Assembly: GCA_964554715.1 (NCBI GenBank)
Contig: CAZKPU010000022.1
Span: forward strand, 1 to 26,475
Length of the DNA stretch: 26,475 nt
Direction of reading: 5' to 3'
From: RXOA01 sp964554715
GTDB lineage: Bacteria; Bipolaricaulota; Bipolaricaulia; UBA7950; UBA9294
Shown: in pieces, positions 1 to 7,138 of the stretch
How positions within the stretch are numbered: the stretch's first letter is position 1
Layout: every line of letters begins with the position of its first letter
Notes under the pieces: model-generated
What the model was told of the DNA's origin: nothing
The model's input: the letters and a program-made list of their open reading frames with translations, nothing else
Database searches by the model: none
Translations under genes and position numbers: made by a program

Positions 1-693
1 CGAACCATCTGCATTCAGAACCAGTGTCCCATGGGTCACATCCGAGAGCAGTGACACCGATTCGCCGCCGTCGGGGACGGAGTCGTTGGCGATCACCCCC
101 GGGATGTTGACTGTGAGCGTTGTGTCTTCGGGGGTGGAGTAGTTGTCATTCACGGCATCCACCGGATCGTCGTCCGTGATGATCCGGCAGCTTGGACCAT
201 CCAGTGGGAAGCCTGAAATTCCACCGGATCCAGCTTTCGCACCGACCGAGACATCGCCGACGTCGTACCATTGATCCAACGTCAGCGTCACCGTCCGGAC
301 TTCTCCATCACTGTAGCCGGTGTCGAACTTGACGCCGTACACGCCTGTGAACTTGTCATCGGCAAGGATGTACGCTTCCGATGCGCTGACGATCTGGTCG
401 CCATTCATCGGGAAACATGACTTCGGCAAGCCCAACACCCAATGACTCAGTCCCGGCTGAGTCCCGGATTCTACGCGATAGCGCCACGTAGACGTGCCAT
501 CACTGTTGTACGTCACCGAAAGGAACGTGAAAGTGTGAGTGTCGACGACAAGGCTCGTCCCGGACAATGCCGGAAACGCCACAAACGCAGTCAACACAAC
601 CACAAAAAAAACGTAAGAAACATAATGAGGTAGATTGCGGTGAAATGAGGTAGTAGGTGAAGGTGCAAGATTCCCGAAGACCTTCGTATTCAT
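1..693 (-). CDS. Secreted Big_9/cadherin-like repeat protein, N-terminal part (runs off window)
   Basis: The frame is open from an ATG at 693 to the window edge (231 codons, no stop), so only the N-terminal part is seen. An SD-like GGGGAGG lies just upstream of the ATG. Residues about 26-48 are a hydrophobic signal/membrane segment (VSYVFFVVVLTAFVAF) ending near an AxSG-type cleavage region. Residues 50-165 form a beta-rich, cysteine-poor exported region containing the phrase LSHWVLGLP. From about residue 180 the pattern DAVNDNYSTPEDTTLTV, then GVIANDSVPDGG, then HGTLVLNADGS matches the start of a bacterial Ig/cadherin-like repeat (Big_9, VCBS-type). Such proteins are usually long cell-surface adhesins. 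A c-di-GMP-I riboswitch stands directly upstream, which fits surface-attachment control. Ligand and full length cannot be known from here. Confidence 0.8.
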   Translation of the reverse strand, partial: MNTKVFGNLAPSPTTSFHRNLPHYVSYVFFVVVLTAFVAFPALSGTSLVVDTHTFTFLSVTYNSDGTSTWRYRVESGTQPGLSHWVLGLPKSCFPMNGDQIVSASEAYILADDKFTGVYGVKFDTGYSDGEVRTVTLTLDQWYDVGDVSVGAKAGSGGISGFPLDGPSCRIITDDDPVDAVNDNYSTPEDTTLTVNIPGVIANDSVPDGGESVSLLSDVTHGTLVLNADGS

Positions 694-714
694 TATGCCT
701 CCCCGACGGAACTA

Positions 715-726
715 CCAAGGCCTTGG
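715..726 (-). promoter_or_regulatory. Possible expression platform of riboswitch 2 (12-bp palindrome)
   Basis: CCAAGGCCTTGG is a perfect 12-nt palindrome. It overlaps the 3' strand of the riboswitch P1 helix (CAAG) and lies about 12 nt upstream of the GGGGAGG ribosome-binding site. It could fold as a CCAA/TTGG hairpin that competes with P1. The switching role is inferred from position only. Confidence 0.35.
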
Positions 727-796
727 CAGCTCGGCCACCTCAGGGAGGCCCGTAGCTTTGCGCCCCACTCTCGCGAGTGGTTTGCCGTTGTCAAGC
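721..796 (-). promoter_or_regulatory. Cyclic-di-GMP-I (GEMM-I) riboswitch 2
   Basis: Read on the minus strand, this contains the GEMM-I core. GGCAAACC leads into a P2 hairpin CCACTC-GCGA-GAGTGG with a GNRA tetraloop, then GGGGCGCAAAGC (consensus GGGACGCAAAGC), then a P3 arm closed by GCTAC/GTGGC, then CGAGCTGCC and a P1 closing strand. It lies between the MshEN-like gene and the secreted-protein start at 693. Assignment rests on these conserved blocks and pairings, not on a covariance-model score. The G in place of A in the GGGGCG block is a small deviation. Confidence 0.88.
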
Positions 797-862
797 CTGA
801 CGCGAGCTTCAAGCAGTTTGCCTTTCTCAGCGAGATAGTGGCGCTCTAGGTGTTGTCCTCCC

Positions 863-1186
863 TCACTTGTCCTCCGCGTTTCTCCCCTGAATGATCAGCG
901 CGCGCTCAATCGCGTCCGAGCTTGTCAGGGATTCCTCCAGAAGGATGTCGCCGAGGAGCTTATCGGTGAACTTGCTTTCTTGAAGCGTCAAACCCTTGGC
1001 GAGGTCGGCATGTGTCACCGCGCCAAGATCCAGGAGGATCTCACCCAGTCTCTTGTTGCGTTCGAAGTGCTCTTCCAGAATGGACAAGATGACGGCGCTG
1101 CGACTCTTCCTTTCCCGACGGCCTTTTTGGTCGACCTGCTCCATCAGATAGGCATCGTCCTGCGCGTAGTAGATCGTCGTTTGCAT
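863..1186 (-). CDS. RHH-like plus MshEN-like putative c-di-GMP-responsive regulator
   Basis: This is a 107-aa protein. The ATG at 1186 is chosen over an upstream TTG because AGGGG sits 8 nt before it. Residues 1-44 look like a ribbon-helix-helix domain: a short strand (TTIYYA), helix A (AYLMEQVDQKG) and a basic RKSRSAVILSILEEHFE helix typical of RHH helix B. Residues 46-69 match the 24-residue MshEN c-di-GMP-binding motif: R46-L47-G48, L51-L52, G55, L62, L66 and Q69. Residues 77-100 are a second, degenerate copy with L-L-G79, L82-L83, S86 where G is usual, and Q100. MshEN domains normally sit on type II/IV secretion ATPases; a stand-alone version on an RHH-like segment is unusual. The gene lies between two c-di-GMP-I riboswitches, supporting a c-di-GMP role. 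DNA binding is inferred. Confidence 0.8.
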   Translation of the reverse strand: MQTTIYYAQDDAYLMEQVDQKGRRERKSRSAVILSILEEHFERNKRLGEILLDLGAVTHADLAKGLTLQESKFTDKLLGDILLEESLTSSDAIERALIIQGRNAEDK

Positions 1187-1225
1187 GCTACACACCCCTA
1201 TTCCTGCAAAACACAAGCGACCGCG

Positions 1226-1241
1226 TTGCCTCTCCTGGCAA
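1226..1241 (-). promoter_or_regulatory. Competing hairpin at the 3' edge of riboswitch 1
   Basis: TTGCC-AGGAGA-GGCAA is a perfect 5-bp hairpin. Its 5' arm uses the GTTGCC strand of the aptamer core and the following P1 strand. It could therefore form only when the aptamer is not folded, as in a riboswitch expression platform. No U-tract follows, so control of translation or an indirect effect is more likely than intrinsic termination. Inference from overlap of pairings. Confidence 0.4.
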
Positions 1242-1312
1242 CCCGGCCACCATCATAGGTCCGTAGCTTTGCGTCCCTACCTTCCGATAGGTTTGCCTTT
1301 TTCAGGTCCCGC
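1233..1312 (-). promoter_or_regulatory. Cyclic-di-GMP-I (GEMM-I) riboswitch 1
   Basis: The minus strand reads GGCAAACC, a P2 hairpin CCTATC-GGAA-GGTAGG (GNRA loop), then GGGACGCAAAGC exactly as in the GEMM-I consensus. A P3 arm closed by GCTAC/GTGGC follows, then CCGGGTTGCC and a P1 helix CCTG/CAGG. It begins about 8 nt after the predicted start site of the promoter at 1327-1355 and ends about 47 nt before the ATG of the RHH-MshEN gene, so it should control that mRNA. Known family ligand: cyclic-di-GMP. Confidence 0.93.
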
Positions 1313-1348
1313 TTCTAAGTGCCACCATCATATACGAAACACTTAGAA
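1313..1348 (-). repeat. Perfect 9-bp inverted repeat enclosing the -10 box (operator candidate)
   Basis: TTCTAAGTG (1313-1321) and its exact reverse complement CACTTAGAA (1340-1348) are separated by 18 bp. One arm lies between -35 and -10; the other covers the predicted transcription start. This is a classic place for a repressor site. The RHH-like protein encoded downstream is an obvious candidate ligand (autoregulation), but nothing here shows binding. Confidence 0.6.
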
Positions 1349-1355
1349 TCGTCAA
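1327..1355 (-). promoter_or_regulatory. Sigma70-type promoter of the c-di-GMP locus
   Basis: On the minus strand TTGACG, a 17-bp spacer and TATGAT match the -35/-10 consensus at 5/6 and 5/6. The expected start near 1320 leads straight into riboswitch 1. Confidence 0.8.
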
Positions 1356-1420
1356 GTCTTTCATCATCGCTTGAGATTCTCTATTGTTAGCGGCGACAAG
1401 AGAGACGATCCCAACGATCT

Positions 1421-1449
1421 TTGCGGCATTCAGGTCGCGCCTCTATACT
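1421..1449 (+). promoter_or_regulatory. Candidate mutS promoter with very short leader
   Basis: TTGCGG, a 17-bp spacer and TATACT lie directly before the mutS ATG at 1462. The predicted start near 1456 would leave a leader of only about 5-6 nt, and there is no convincing SD. The -10 is good; the -35 matches only TTG. Confidence 0.4.
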
Positions 1450-1461
1450 GAGCACCTGAAG

Positions 1462-4026
1462 ATGAACGACACAAGCCCGATGATGGAGCAGTACTGGAGA
1501 CTGAAATCGCAGCATCCTGGCGCGATCCTGTTCTTTCACCTCGGCGACTTCTACGAGACGTTCTTCGACGACGCAAAGACGGTCGCTTCGGAGCTGGACG
1601 TTGTGCTGACGGCACGAAACGGCAATCCCATGGCTGGTGTCCCTGTGCGAAGGGGGGAAGCCTACATCAACCGCCTGTTGAAGAAGGGCTACAAGGTCGC
1701 GATCTGTCAACAGGTAGAGAACCCGAAGAACGCGAAGGGACTGGTGAAACGCAGGATTGTCCGGGTTGCCACACCGGGAACGGTTCTTGACGAGGACGTG
1801 CTGGACGCCGGGACCAACAACTACTTGGTCGGGATCTTCTCGCAGGAAAAGCACGCACTGGCGGTTGCCGACCTCTCAACCGGCGAGTTTCGATGCACGA
1901 CAGGTCTTGACGAATCGGCGCTGGATGGCGAGCTGCATCGGCTGTCGCCGTCCGAGATCCTCGTTCCGGCTTCCTGGAGCCCAGAGAAGCTGCGGAAGCT
2001 CGACGATCTTCACGCCTCGACGAGCACCATTGAAGTAGATAAGTACGAAGCCCGAGAGATGCCGGCGCCCACAGAGGAGTTCCCGCGTGCTGCGCTTCGG
2101 GCGGCGGCGGCCGTGTACAACTACATCGTTGAGACGCAGAAGGAAGCAGCGCAACATCTCCGTCCGCTTCAGCTCTACTCCGTTGCCGACCACATGGATC
2201 TCGACCCATTCACGGTGCGCAGCATGGAGCTGATCCATCCGCTCCGGGACGGCGGCAAGAGGGGAACGATTCTCGGGGTCGTTGATCAAACCTGTACGAG
2301 CATGGGGCGTCGGCTGCTCCGGCGCCGCCTTCTTTCCCCGATGGTCGATCTACGAAAGATCACCCGGCGTCTGGATGCAGTGGAAGCGCTCGTGGGCGCG
2401 GAAATCCCGCGGCAGCAGCTGCGGGAGAGCATGAAGTCGGTTCGGGATCTGGAACGGTTGACGGGAAGGTTGGGATCCCATCGGATCCGGCCGATGGATG
2501 TCCTCCTCATCCAACGAACCCTCGAGCGAGTCCCCGAGATTGCCGGCCGGATTCCGGGCATTGACGCATGTGAAAAGACAGATGGGAAGACCACTCATTC
2601 GCGTGATGGGGAAGGTCGAGCATCGGAGAACCTCGCGGACGTGCACCGACGGTTGACGAGTTCGGCTGTCGGCGATCTCAGCGCTCTGCTGAAGAACATG
2701 CTGGTCGATCAGCCGCCGCAACACATCGGCGAGGGAGGGGTCGTCCGTGATGGCCATGATTCGACGCTCGACGGGCTACGAGCGGCGATTGCCAACACCA
2801 AAGAGAAGATCGCTGCGGTTGAAGGACGTGAGCGCGAGAAGACGGGGATCGGAACACTCAAAGTCGGCTACAACAAGGTGTTTGGCTACTACCTCGAGGT
2901 GACGCGCACGCATCTGGAGAAGGTGCCTCCGCGCTACCATCGTCGGCAAACCCTGTCCAACGCGGAACGCTTCACCATCGACGAACTCCATGGATTGGAG
3001 CAGGACATCGAGGAAAAGCAGGCGGCGGCGGTCGCACGTGAGAAGGAAATCTACGATGCGGCGGTGAACGAACTCACGCGGTCGATCCCCGAGCTCCAAA
3101 GCATCAGCGATGCACTCGCCGAGCTTGATGTTGCCTTGTCGCTGGCGCAGATCGCAGCTCGAGACGGCTACTCGAGGCCGACCTTCAACGATCGGGGCGA
3201 GATTCGGATTCGAGATGGACGACATCCTGTAGTGGAGCAAGTCGAGGAGTTCGTCCCTAACGATCTTGAGATGGACCGGAAGACCTCGCTTGTTGTTCTG
3301 ACCGGTCCCAACATGGCTGGCAAGTCCGTCTTCTTGAGACAGGCTGCAGTCATCTGTCTGCTGGCACAAGTCGGGTCGTTCGTACCGGCGCGGGAGGCGT
3401 CCGTACCGATCGTCGATCAGGTGTTTGCCCGCGTCGGCGCAAGCGACGCTCTTGCCGAGGGAATCAGCACGTTCATGATGGAGATGCTCGAAGTATCAAC
3501 GATCCTCGAGCGCGCTACATCGCACAGCTTGATCATTCTCGACGAGATGGGACGTGGGACAAGCACGTTTGACGGGATGGCGATCGCATGGGCGATTGCT
3601 CATGAGCTAGCCTCGCGGACCCAGGCGAAGACGCTCTTTGCCACGCACTATCACGAACTCACACAGCTCGCCGATGAACTCCCTTCGGTGAAGAACCTGC
3701 ACGTGACCGTGAAGGAACTCGGGGACCATGTGGTTTTCCTGCATCACGTCGAAGAAGGGATTGCCGAAGGAAGCTACGGAGTTCACGTCGCCCGGCTTGC
3801 GGGACTCCCCGTCAGGGTCACCGAAGAGGCGGACCGCATTCTCGGTTCCTTAAGGGATGAGGAGCCGCTCACTCGGTTCCAGCAGAACCGGACGCCGAAG
3901 CAGCCTCTTCCTTTGTTCGGCGCCGAAGACCACCCGGTTGTCAAAGAGATCCGCAGCATCGACACGGATCGTCTCACTCCGCTGGAAGCGCTGAACCTCC
4001 TTGTGCGGTGGAAGGAAACCCTGTAG
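1462..4026 (+). CDS. mutS: DNA mismatch repair protein MutS
   Basis: An 854-aa protein of usual MutS length. It recognises mismatches and starts methyl-independent or MutL-dependent repair. The N-terminal mismatch domain has the conserved G-D-F30-Y31-E32 motif, in which Phe stacks on the mismatch and Glu contacts it. The C-terminal ATPase has Walker A GPNMAGKS (615-622), Walker B/signature DEMGRGTS from 694 and ATHYHEL. The tail carries QPLPLF, resembling a beta-clamp-binding peptide, and a conserved LTPLEALNLL helix. The ATG at 1462 is chosen because MutS proteins begin a few residues before the MMEQY segment; an in-frame TTG at 1384 would add 26 unlikely residues. It heads a four-gene run with rsmH, ftsL and ftsI. 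mutS beside the division cluster is not the usual arrangement. Confidence 0.97.
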   Translation: MNDTSPMMEQYWRLKSQHPGAILFFHLGDFYETFFDDAKTVASELDVVLTARNGNPMAGVPVRRGEAYINRLLKKGYKVAICQQVENPKNAKGLVKRRIVRVATPGTVLDEDVLDAGTNNYLVGIFSQEKHALAVADLSTGEFRCTTGLDESALDGELHRLSPSEILVPASWSPEKLRKLDDLHASTSTIEVDKYEAREMPAPTEEFPRAALRAAAAVYNYIVETQKEAAQHLRPLQLYSVADHMDLDPFTVRSMELIHPLRDGGKRGTILGVVDQTCTSMGRRLLRRRLLSPMVDLRKITRRLDAVEALVGAEIPRQQLRESMKSVRDLERLTGRLGSHRIRPMDVLLIQRTLERVPEIAGRIPGIDACEKTDGKTTHSRDGEGRASENLADVHRRLTSSAVGDLSALLKNMLVDQPPQHIGEGGVVRDGHDSTLDGLRAAIANTKEKIAAVEGREREKTGIGTLKVGYNKVFGYYLEVTRTHLEKVPPRYHRRQTLSNAERFTIDELHGLEQDIEEKQAAAVAREKEIYDAAVNELTRSIPELQSISDALAELDVALSLAQIAARDGYSRPTFNDRGEIRIRDGRHPVVEQVEEFVPNDLEMDRKTSLVVLTGPNMAGKSVFLRQAAVICLLAQVGSFVPAREASVPIVDQVFARVGASDALAEGISTFMMEMLEVSTILERATSHSLIILDEMGRGTSTFDGMAIAWAIAHELASRTQAKTLFATHYHELTQLADELPSVKNLHVTVKELGDHVVFLHHVEEGIAEGSYGVHVARLAGLPVRVTEEADRILGSLRDEEPLTRFQQNRTPKQPLPLFGAEDHPVVKEIRSIDTDRLTPLEALNLLVRWKETL

Positions 4027-4031
4027 GCGTC

Positions 4032-5072
4032 ATGAGTCAGCAACAAGCTTCGCAACAACAGAACGAGCCCTCGATTCAGCCGGCTGACGGTGCCGGGCAC
4101 ACTCCCGTGCTTGTCGATGCGGTCGTCCGCTACATGAACCCGCATCCCGGGGGGATCTACGTCGATGGAACCATCGGATTGGGGGGGCACTCTCGGGCGC
4201 TTCTGCGCGCGGAGCGGGATATCCGGATTCTTGGGATCGATCGCGACCAGGCTGCACTGGACTACGCCGCCAGGTGTCTTGAGGAGTGGAGGGATCGAGT
4301 CTCGTTCCATCACGAACGGTTCTCCGAGTTGTTGAACGTCCTGCAGGCGGAAAGCGTTCCATCGGTCGACGGTGTCCTGCTGGATGTGGGGGTTTCCTCG
4401 ATGCAGCTCGATACCGCAGAGCGCGGGTTCAGCTTCCGGCGCAATGGCCCTCTTGACATGAGAATGAACGAGCAAGACGAGGCAACGGCGGCGGAACTCA
4501 TCTGTTCCGCGAGTGAAGCAGAGCTTGCGCGTATCTTCCGCGATTTCGGCGAGGAACGGTTTGCCGCGAGAATCGCCCGTCACGTAGTCCGGGTTCGGCA
4601 AGAGAGAGCGATCGAATCGACCGCGGCGCTGGCGGAAACGATCAGCGATGCCGTCCCGAAACGGTTCCACGTTCCCGGGTTCCACCCGGCGACACGCTGT
4701 TTTCAAGCGCTTCGGATCGCCGTAAACGACGAGCTGTCGCAGCTGTCGGCGGGGCTCGAAGCCGCCTTCAACGCGCTCCATCCGGGCGGCGTCCTCGTGG
4801 TGATCTCGTTTCACTCGCTGGAGGATCGGCTTGTGAAGCAGTTCTTGCGTCACAAGGAGGCTTCATGCATCTGTCCGCCGGAGCTTCCTGTGTGCATGTG
4901 CAGCAAGCAGCAAGAGATGAAGCAGCTAACCCGCCGTCCGGTTGTGGCGGATGCTGCCGAGAAGGAGCGCAATCCAAGAGCTCGCAGCGCGAAGCTCCGA
5001 GCTGGCATCAAGCTGGCGGTTACCAACGATCCAAACGGAACCGACATGTGTCATCCTCCGGTGTGTCCGTAG
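4032..5072 (+). CDS. rsmH: 16S rRNA (cytosine-1402 N4) methyltransferase RsmH
   Basis: 346 aa (formerly MraW). It methylates N4 of C1402 in the 16S rRNA decoding centre using SAM. The N-terminus has HTPVLVDAVVRY and the SAM-binding motif DGTIGLGGHS. The next family motif appears as DVGVSSMQLD, and ISFHSLEDRLVK is the family signature. The cysteine-rich CICPPELPVCMC and NPRARSAKLR stretches near the end are normal for RsmH; about 17 extra residues follow. The ATG at 4032 lies 5 nt after the mutS stop. A GTG at 4008 overlapping mutS is an alternative start. rsmH next to ftsL and ftsI is the standard start of the dcw cluster. Confidence 0.96.
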   Translation: MSQQQASQQQNEPSIQPADGAGHTPVLVDAVVRYMNPHPGGIYVDGTIGLGGHSRALLRAERDIRILGIDRDQAALDYAARCLEEWRDRVSFHHERFSELLNVLQAESVPSVDGVLLDVGVSSMQLDTAERGFSFRRNGPLDMRMNEQDEATAAELICSASEAELARIFRDFGEERFAARIARHVVRVRQERAIESTAALAETISDAVPKRFHVPGFHPATRCFQALRIAVNDELSQLSAGLEAAFNALHPGGVLVVISFHSLEDRLVKQFLRHKEASCICPPELPVCMCSKQQEMKQLTRRPVVADAAEKERNPRARSAKLRAGIKLAVTNDPNGTDMCHPPVCP

Positions 5073-5091
5073 CTGCTAGGGTGGGGAAGCC

Positions 5092-5457
5092 ATGATGCAC
5101 TCTCGGAGAACAAACGGCCTTGACCGGAACGCTCGTCGCAACGTGCGCAGCCGGCGGCGCAGCACGCTGGACGTACGACGGTCGATCCCCGTTGTCCTTG
5201 TCGTGGCGGGGCTGGTGGTCGCACTGGGCTTGGCGTTCATCTACGTTCGGCAGAGTTCGGCGCTTCTTGCCCTGACCGCCGAGCGAGAAGAACTGCGTGA
5301 CACCTTGGATGCAACCCTGGAGCTAAGCAACGTGTTCGCCGATGAGCTGGCCCATCGTCATGCGTTACCGATCATCTCGGAGATTGCGCGGGATCGGCTG
5401 GGAATGGTGGAACCGGAAACCGTCCTGTATATCGTCCTCCAAGATGACCAACCCTAG
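5092..5457 (+). CDS. ftsL: FtsL-like cell division protein
   Basis: A 121-aa bitopic membrane protein with a basic arginine-rich cytoplasmic N-terminus (about 30 residues), one TM helix (about residues 33-54, PVVLVVAGLVVALGLAFIYV) and a short extracytoplasmic heptad region (ALLALTAEREELRDTLDATLELSN). The C-terminal signature ISEIARDRLGMVEPETVLYIV is typical of FtsL/DivIC. FtsL, FtsB and FtsQ recruit and activate the FtsWI septal synthase. Identity is by architecture and by position between rsmH and ftsI; sequence conservation in this family is weak. GGGGAAG precedes the ATG at 5092; the next codon is also ATG. Confidence 0.85.
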   Translation: MMHSRRTNGLDRNARRNVRSRRRSTLDVRRSIPVVLVVAGLVVALGLAFIYVRQSSALLALTAEREELRDTLDATLELSNVFADELAHRHALPIISEIARDRLGMVEPETVLYIVLQDDQP

Positions 5458-7138
5458 GTCCAGGATCCCACTGCCGTTGCGTCCGAGGCTTGTCGCCGTG
5501 TTCTTTGCTTTCCTAGGGCTCGTTCTTGTGGGGCGACTCGTGCAGCTTCAGATCGTCCAACACGACGAATGGTTCAGCGTCGCTGCAGATATCCAAGAAG
5601 TCACCGTCGAACTTGCTCCGCAACGAGGAACGATCCATGACCGAAACGGTCTTGTCCTTGCCGAAGACATCAAGGCGATGGCGATCGCCGTGGACAGCTT
5701 CAACATGACGCGCCCGGAGACGCTGGTTGAGATTCTCGCCGCACACCTCTCTCTTGGCGCCGATGAACTGCGCGATCTTGTGTATCGGCCCAGCTACTTC
5801 ACATGGATCGACCGATCGGTGGACCTTGACGATGCTGTCTTGATCCGAGAAGCGGCGGCGGAAGCCGGCGTCTACGGACTGATCTTCTTCGACACCTGGA
5901 AGCGTTCGTATCCGCAGGGGAACCTTGCCTCGAACGTTCTCGGATTCGTCGGAACCGACGGTGTAGGGCTCGAAGGGATCGAACTCTCGTTTGACGAATG
6001 GCTTACGGGGGAGTCGACGGTTTTGAAACTTGTGACCGGGAGGGACGGCCGCACATACGGATCGACGATCGTGTCCCAGGGGATGCAAGGGCGGGATCTT
6101 ACACTGTCGATCGACGCCGCGATCCAGCTCGCCTGCGAGGAGGAAATCGATCGGGGAACGGACCGGTTCCGAGCAAACTTCGGCCTGATCCTCGTCATGG
6201 ATCCGGATAACGGGAAGGTTCTGGCGATGGCGCAGAGCCGCCGCTACGATCCGAACCACTTCTCCGACTCGACCGCCGAGGATCGACGCAATCTTGCGGT
6301 CACTCATCTGTTTGAGCCGGGCTCCTCGTTCAAGGCGTTCAGCGCGGCGGCGGCGCTCGATGCGCGTACGGTCGATCTTGACGACCGGTTCAACGGAAAT
6401 GACGCGATCGTTGTCGGCGGGCACACCATCCACAATGCGGACTTCGAATCCTTCGGCCAGGTGACGCTTGCAGAGATCATCGAGTCCTCGATCAACACAG
6501 GGATGGTCCAGGTTGCGCTCGATCTCGGCGCCGAGCCGCTGCACGCGAAACTTGTGGAGCTCGGCTTTGGTCGTGAGACGGGGATCGAGCTTCCGGGAGA
6601 AGAACAGGGGATCCTGCGCGATCCCGAGCGGTGGGTCCCGCTGGATCTTGCTTCGACATCCATCGGGCAATCCGTTGCGGTTACGGCGATTCAGCTTGTG
6701 AGCGCGATGGCTTCGATCGCAAACGGGGGGCTGTCGATCCCTTGCAGCATCGTGGAAGCGAACCCCGATCGTGAGGACATCGAGGAGCCGATTCGGGTCC
6801 TCAGCGCGTCGACGTGTTCCACGATGAGGTCCTTGCTGTATCAGGTGGTCGAGTCGGGGACGGGGCAGTGGGCGAAGGTTCGAGACTACGAGATTGCCGG
6901 AAAGACAGGAACGGCCCAGAAGGCGGTTCCCGGCGAAGGATATGTCGAAGGGCTCTACACGTCCTTGTTTGCCGGATTCTTCCCGGCGTTTGATCCGCAG
7001 CTGGTAACCCTGGTTGTGTTCGATGAGGTCCAGACAACCCCGGTCGGGGGAGGCTATACAGCGGGACAGGTGTTCAGTCAGGCGGTTTCCCGCATTGTTC
7101 AGCTCGAACGAATCCCGCCTTCTTCCGCGGGGATGTAG
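5444..7138 (+). CDS. ftsI: Septal peptidoglycan transpeptidase (FtsI/PBP2-class penicillin-binding protein)
   Basis: A 564-aa class B PBP that cross-links septal peptidoglycan outside the membrane. A single N-terminal TM (about 15-37) precedes the dimerisation domain (QRGTIHDRNGLVLAED). The transpeptidase domain has all three active-site motifs: S294-S-F-K297, S349-I-N351 and K487-T-G489. There are no C-terminal PASTA domains. The ATG at 5444 lies inside the ftsL stop region (14-nt overlap), indicating translational coupling. No ftsW, mur or mraY genes follow; the cluster is cut short and mnmG converges on the other strand. Confidence 0.95.
   Translation: MTNPRSRIPLPLRPRLVAVFFAFLGLVLVGRLVQLQIVQHDEWFSVAADIQEVTVELAPQRGTIHDRNGLVLAEDIKAMAIAVDSFNMTRPETLVEILAAHLSLGADELRDLVYRPSYFTWIDRSVDLDDAVLIREAAAEAGVYGLIFFDTWKRSYPQGNLASNVLGFVGTDGVGLEGIELSFDEWLTGESTVLKLVTGRDGRTYGSTIVSQGMQGRDLTLSIDAAIQLACEEEIDRGTDRFRANFGLILVMDPDNGKVLAMAQSRRYDPNHFSDSTAEDRRNLAVTHLFEPGSSFKAFSAAAALDARTVDLDDRFNGNDAIVVGGHTIHNADFESFGQVTLAEIIESSINTGMVQVALDLGAEPLHAKLVELGFGRETGIELPGEEQGILRDPERWVPLDLASTSIGQSVAVTAIQLVSAMASIANGGLSIPCSIVEANPDREDIEEPIRVLSASTCSTMRSLLYQVVESGTGQWAKVRDYEIAGKTGTAQKAVPGEGYVEGLYTSLFAGFFPAFDPQLVTLVVFDEVQTTPVGGGYTAGQVFSQAVSRIVQLERIPPSSAGM

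Noticed and set aside
442..633. Plus-strand ORF of 63 codons
   Set aside because: It is antisense to the secreted-protein gene (1-693 minus), which has a signal peptide, a good RBS and a recognisable domain; the 72-codon minus ORF at 500-718 is another frame of the same stretch.
1384..1461. Upstream TTG start for mutS
   Set aside because: The 26 added residues are unlike MutS N-termini and overlap the candidate promoter.
3783..4853. Long minus-strand ORF (356 codons) across mutS and rsmH
   Set aside because: Translation is arginine-rich and has no domain; it is a shadow of two certain genes.
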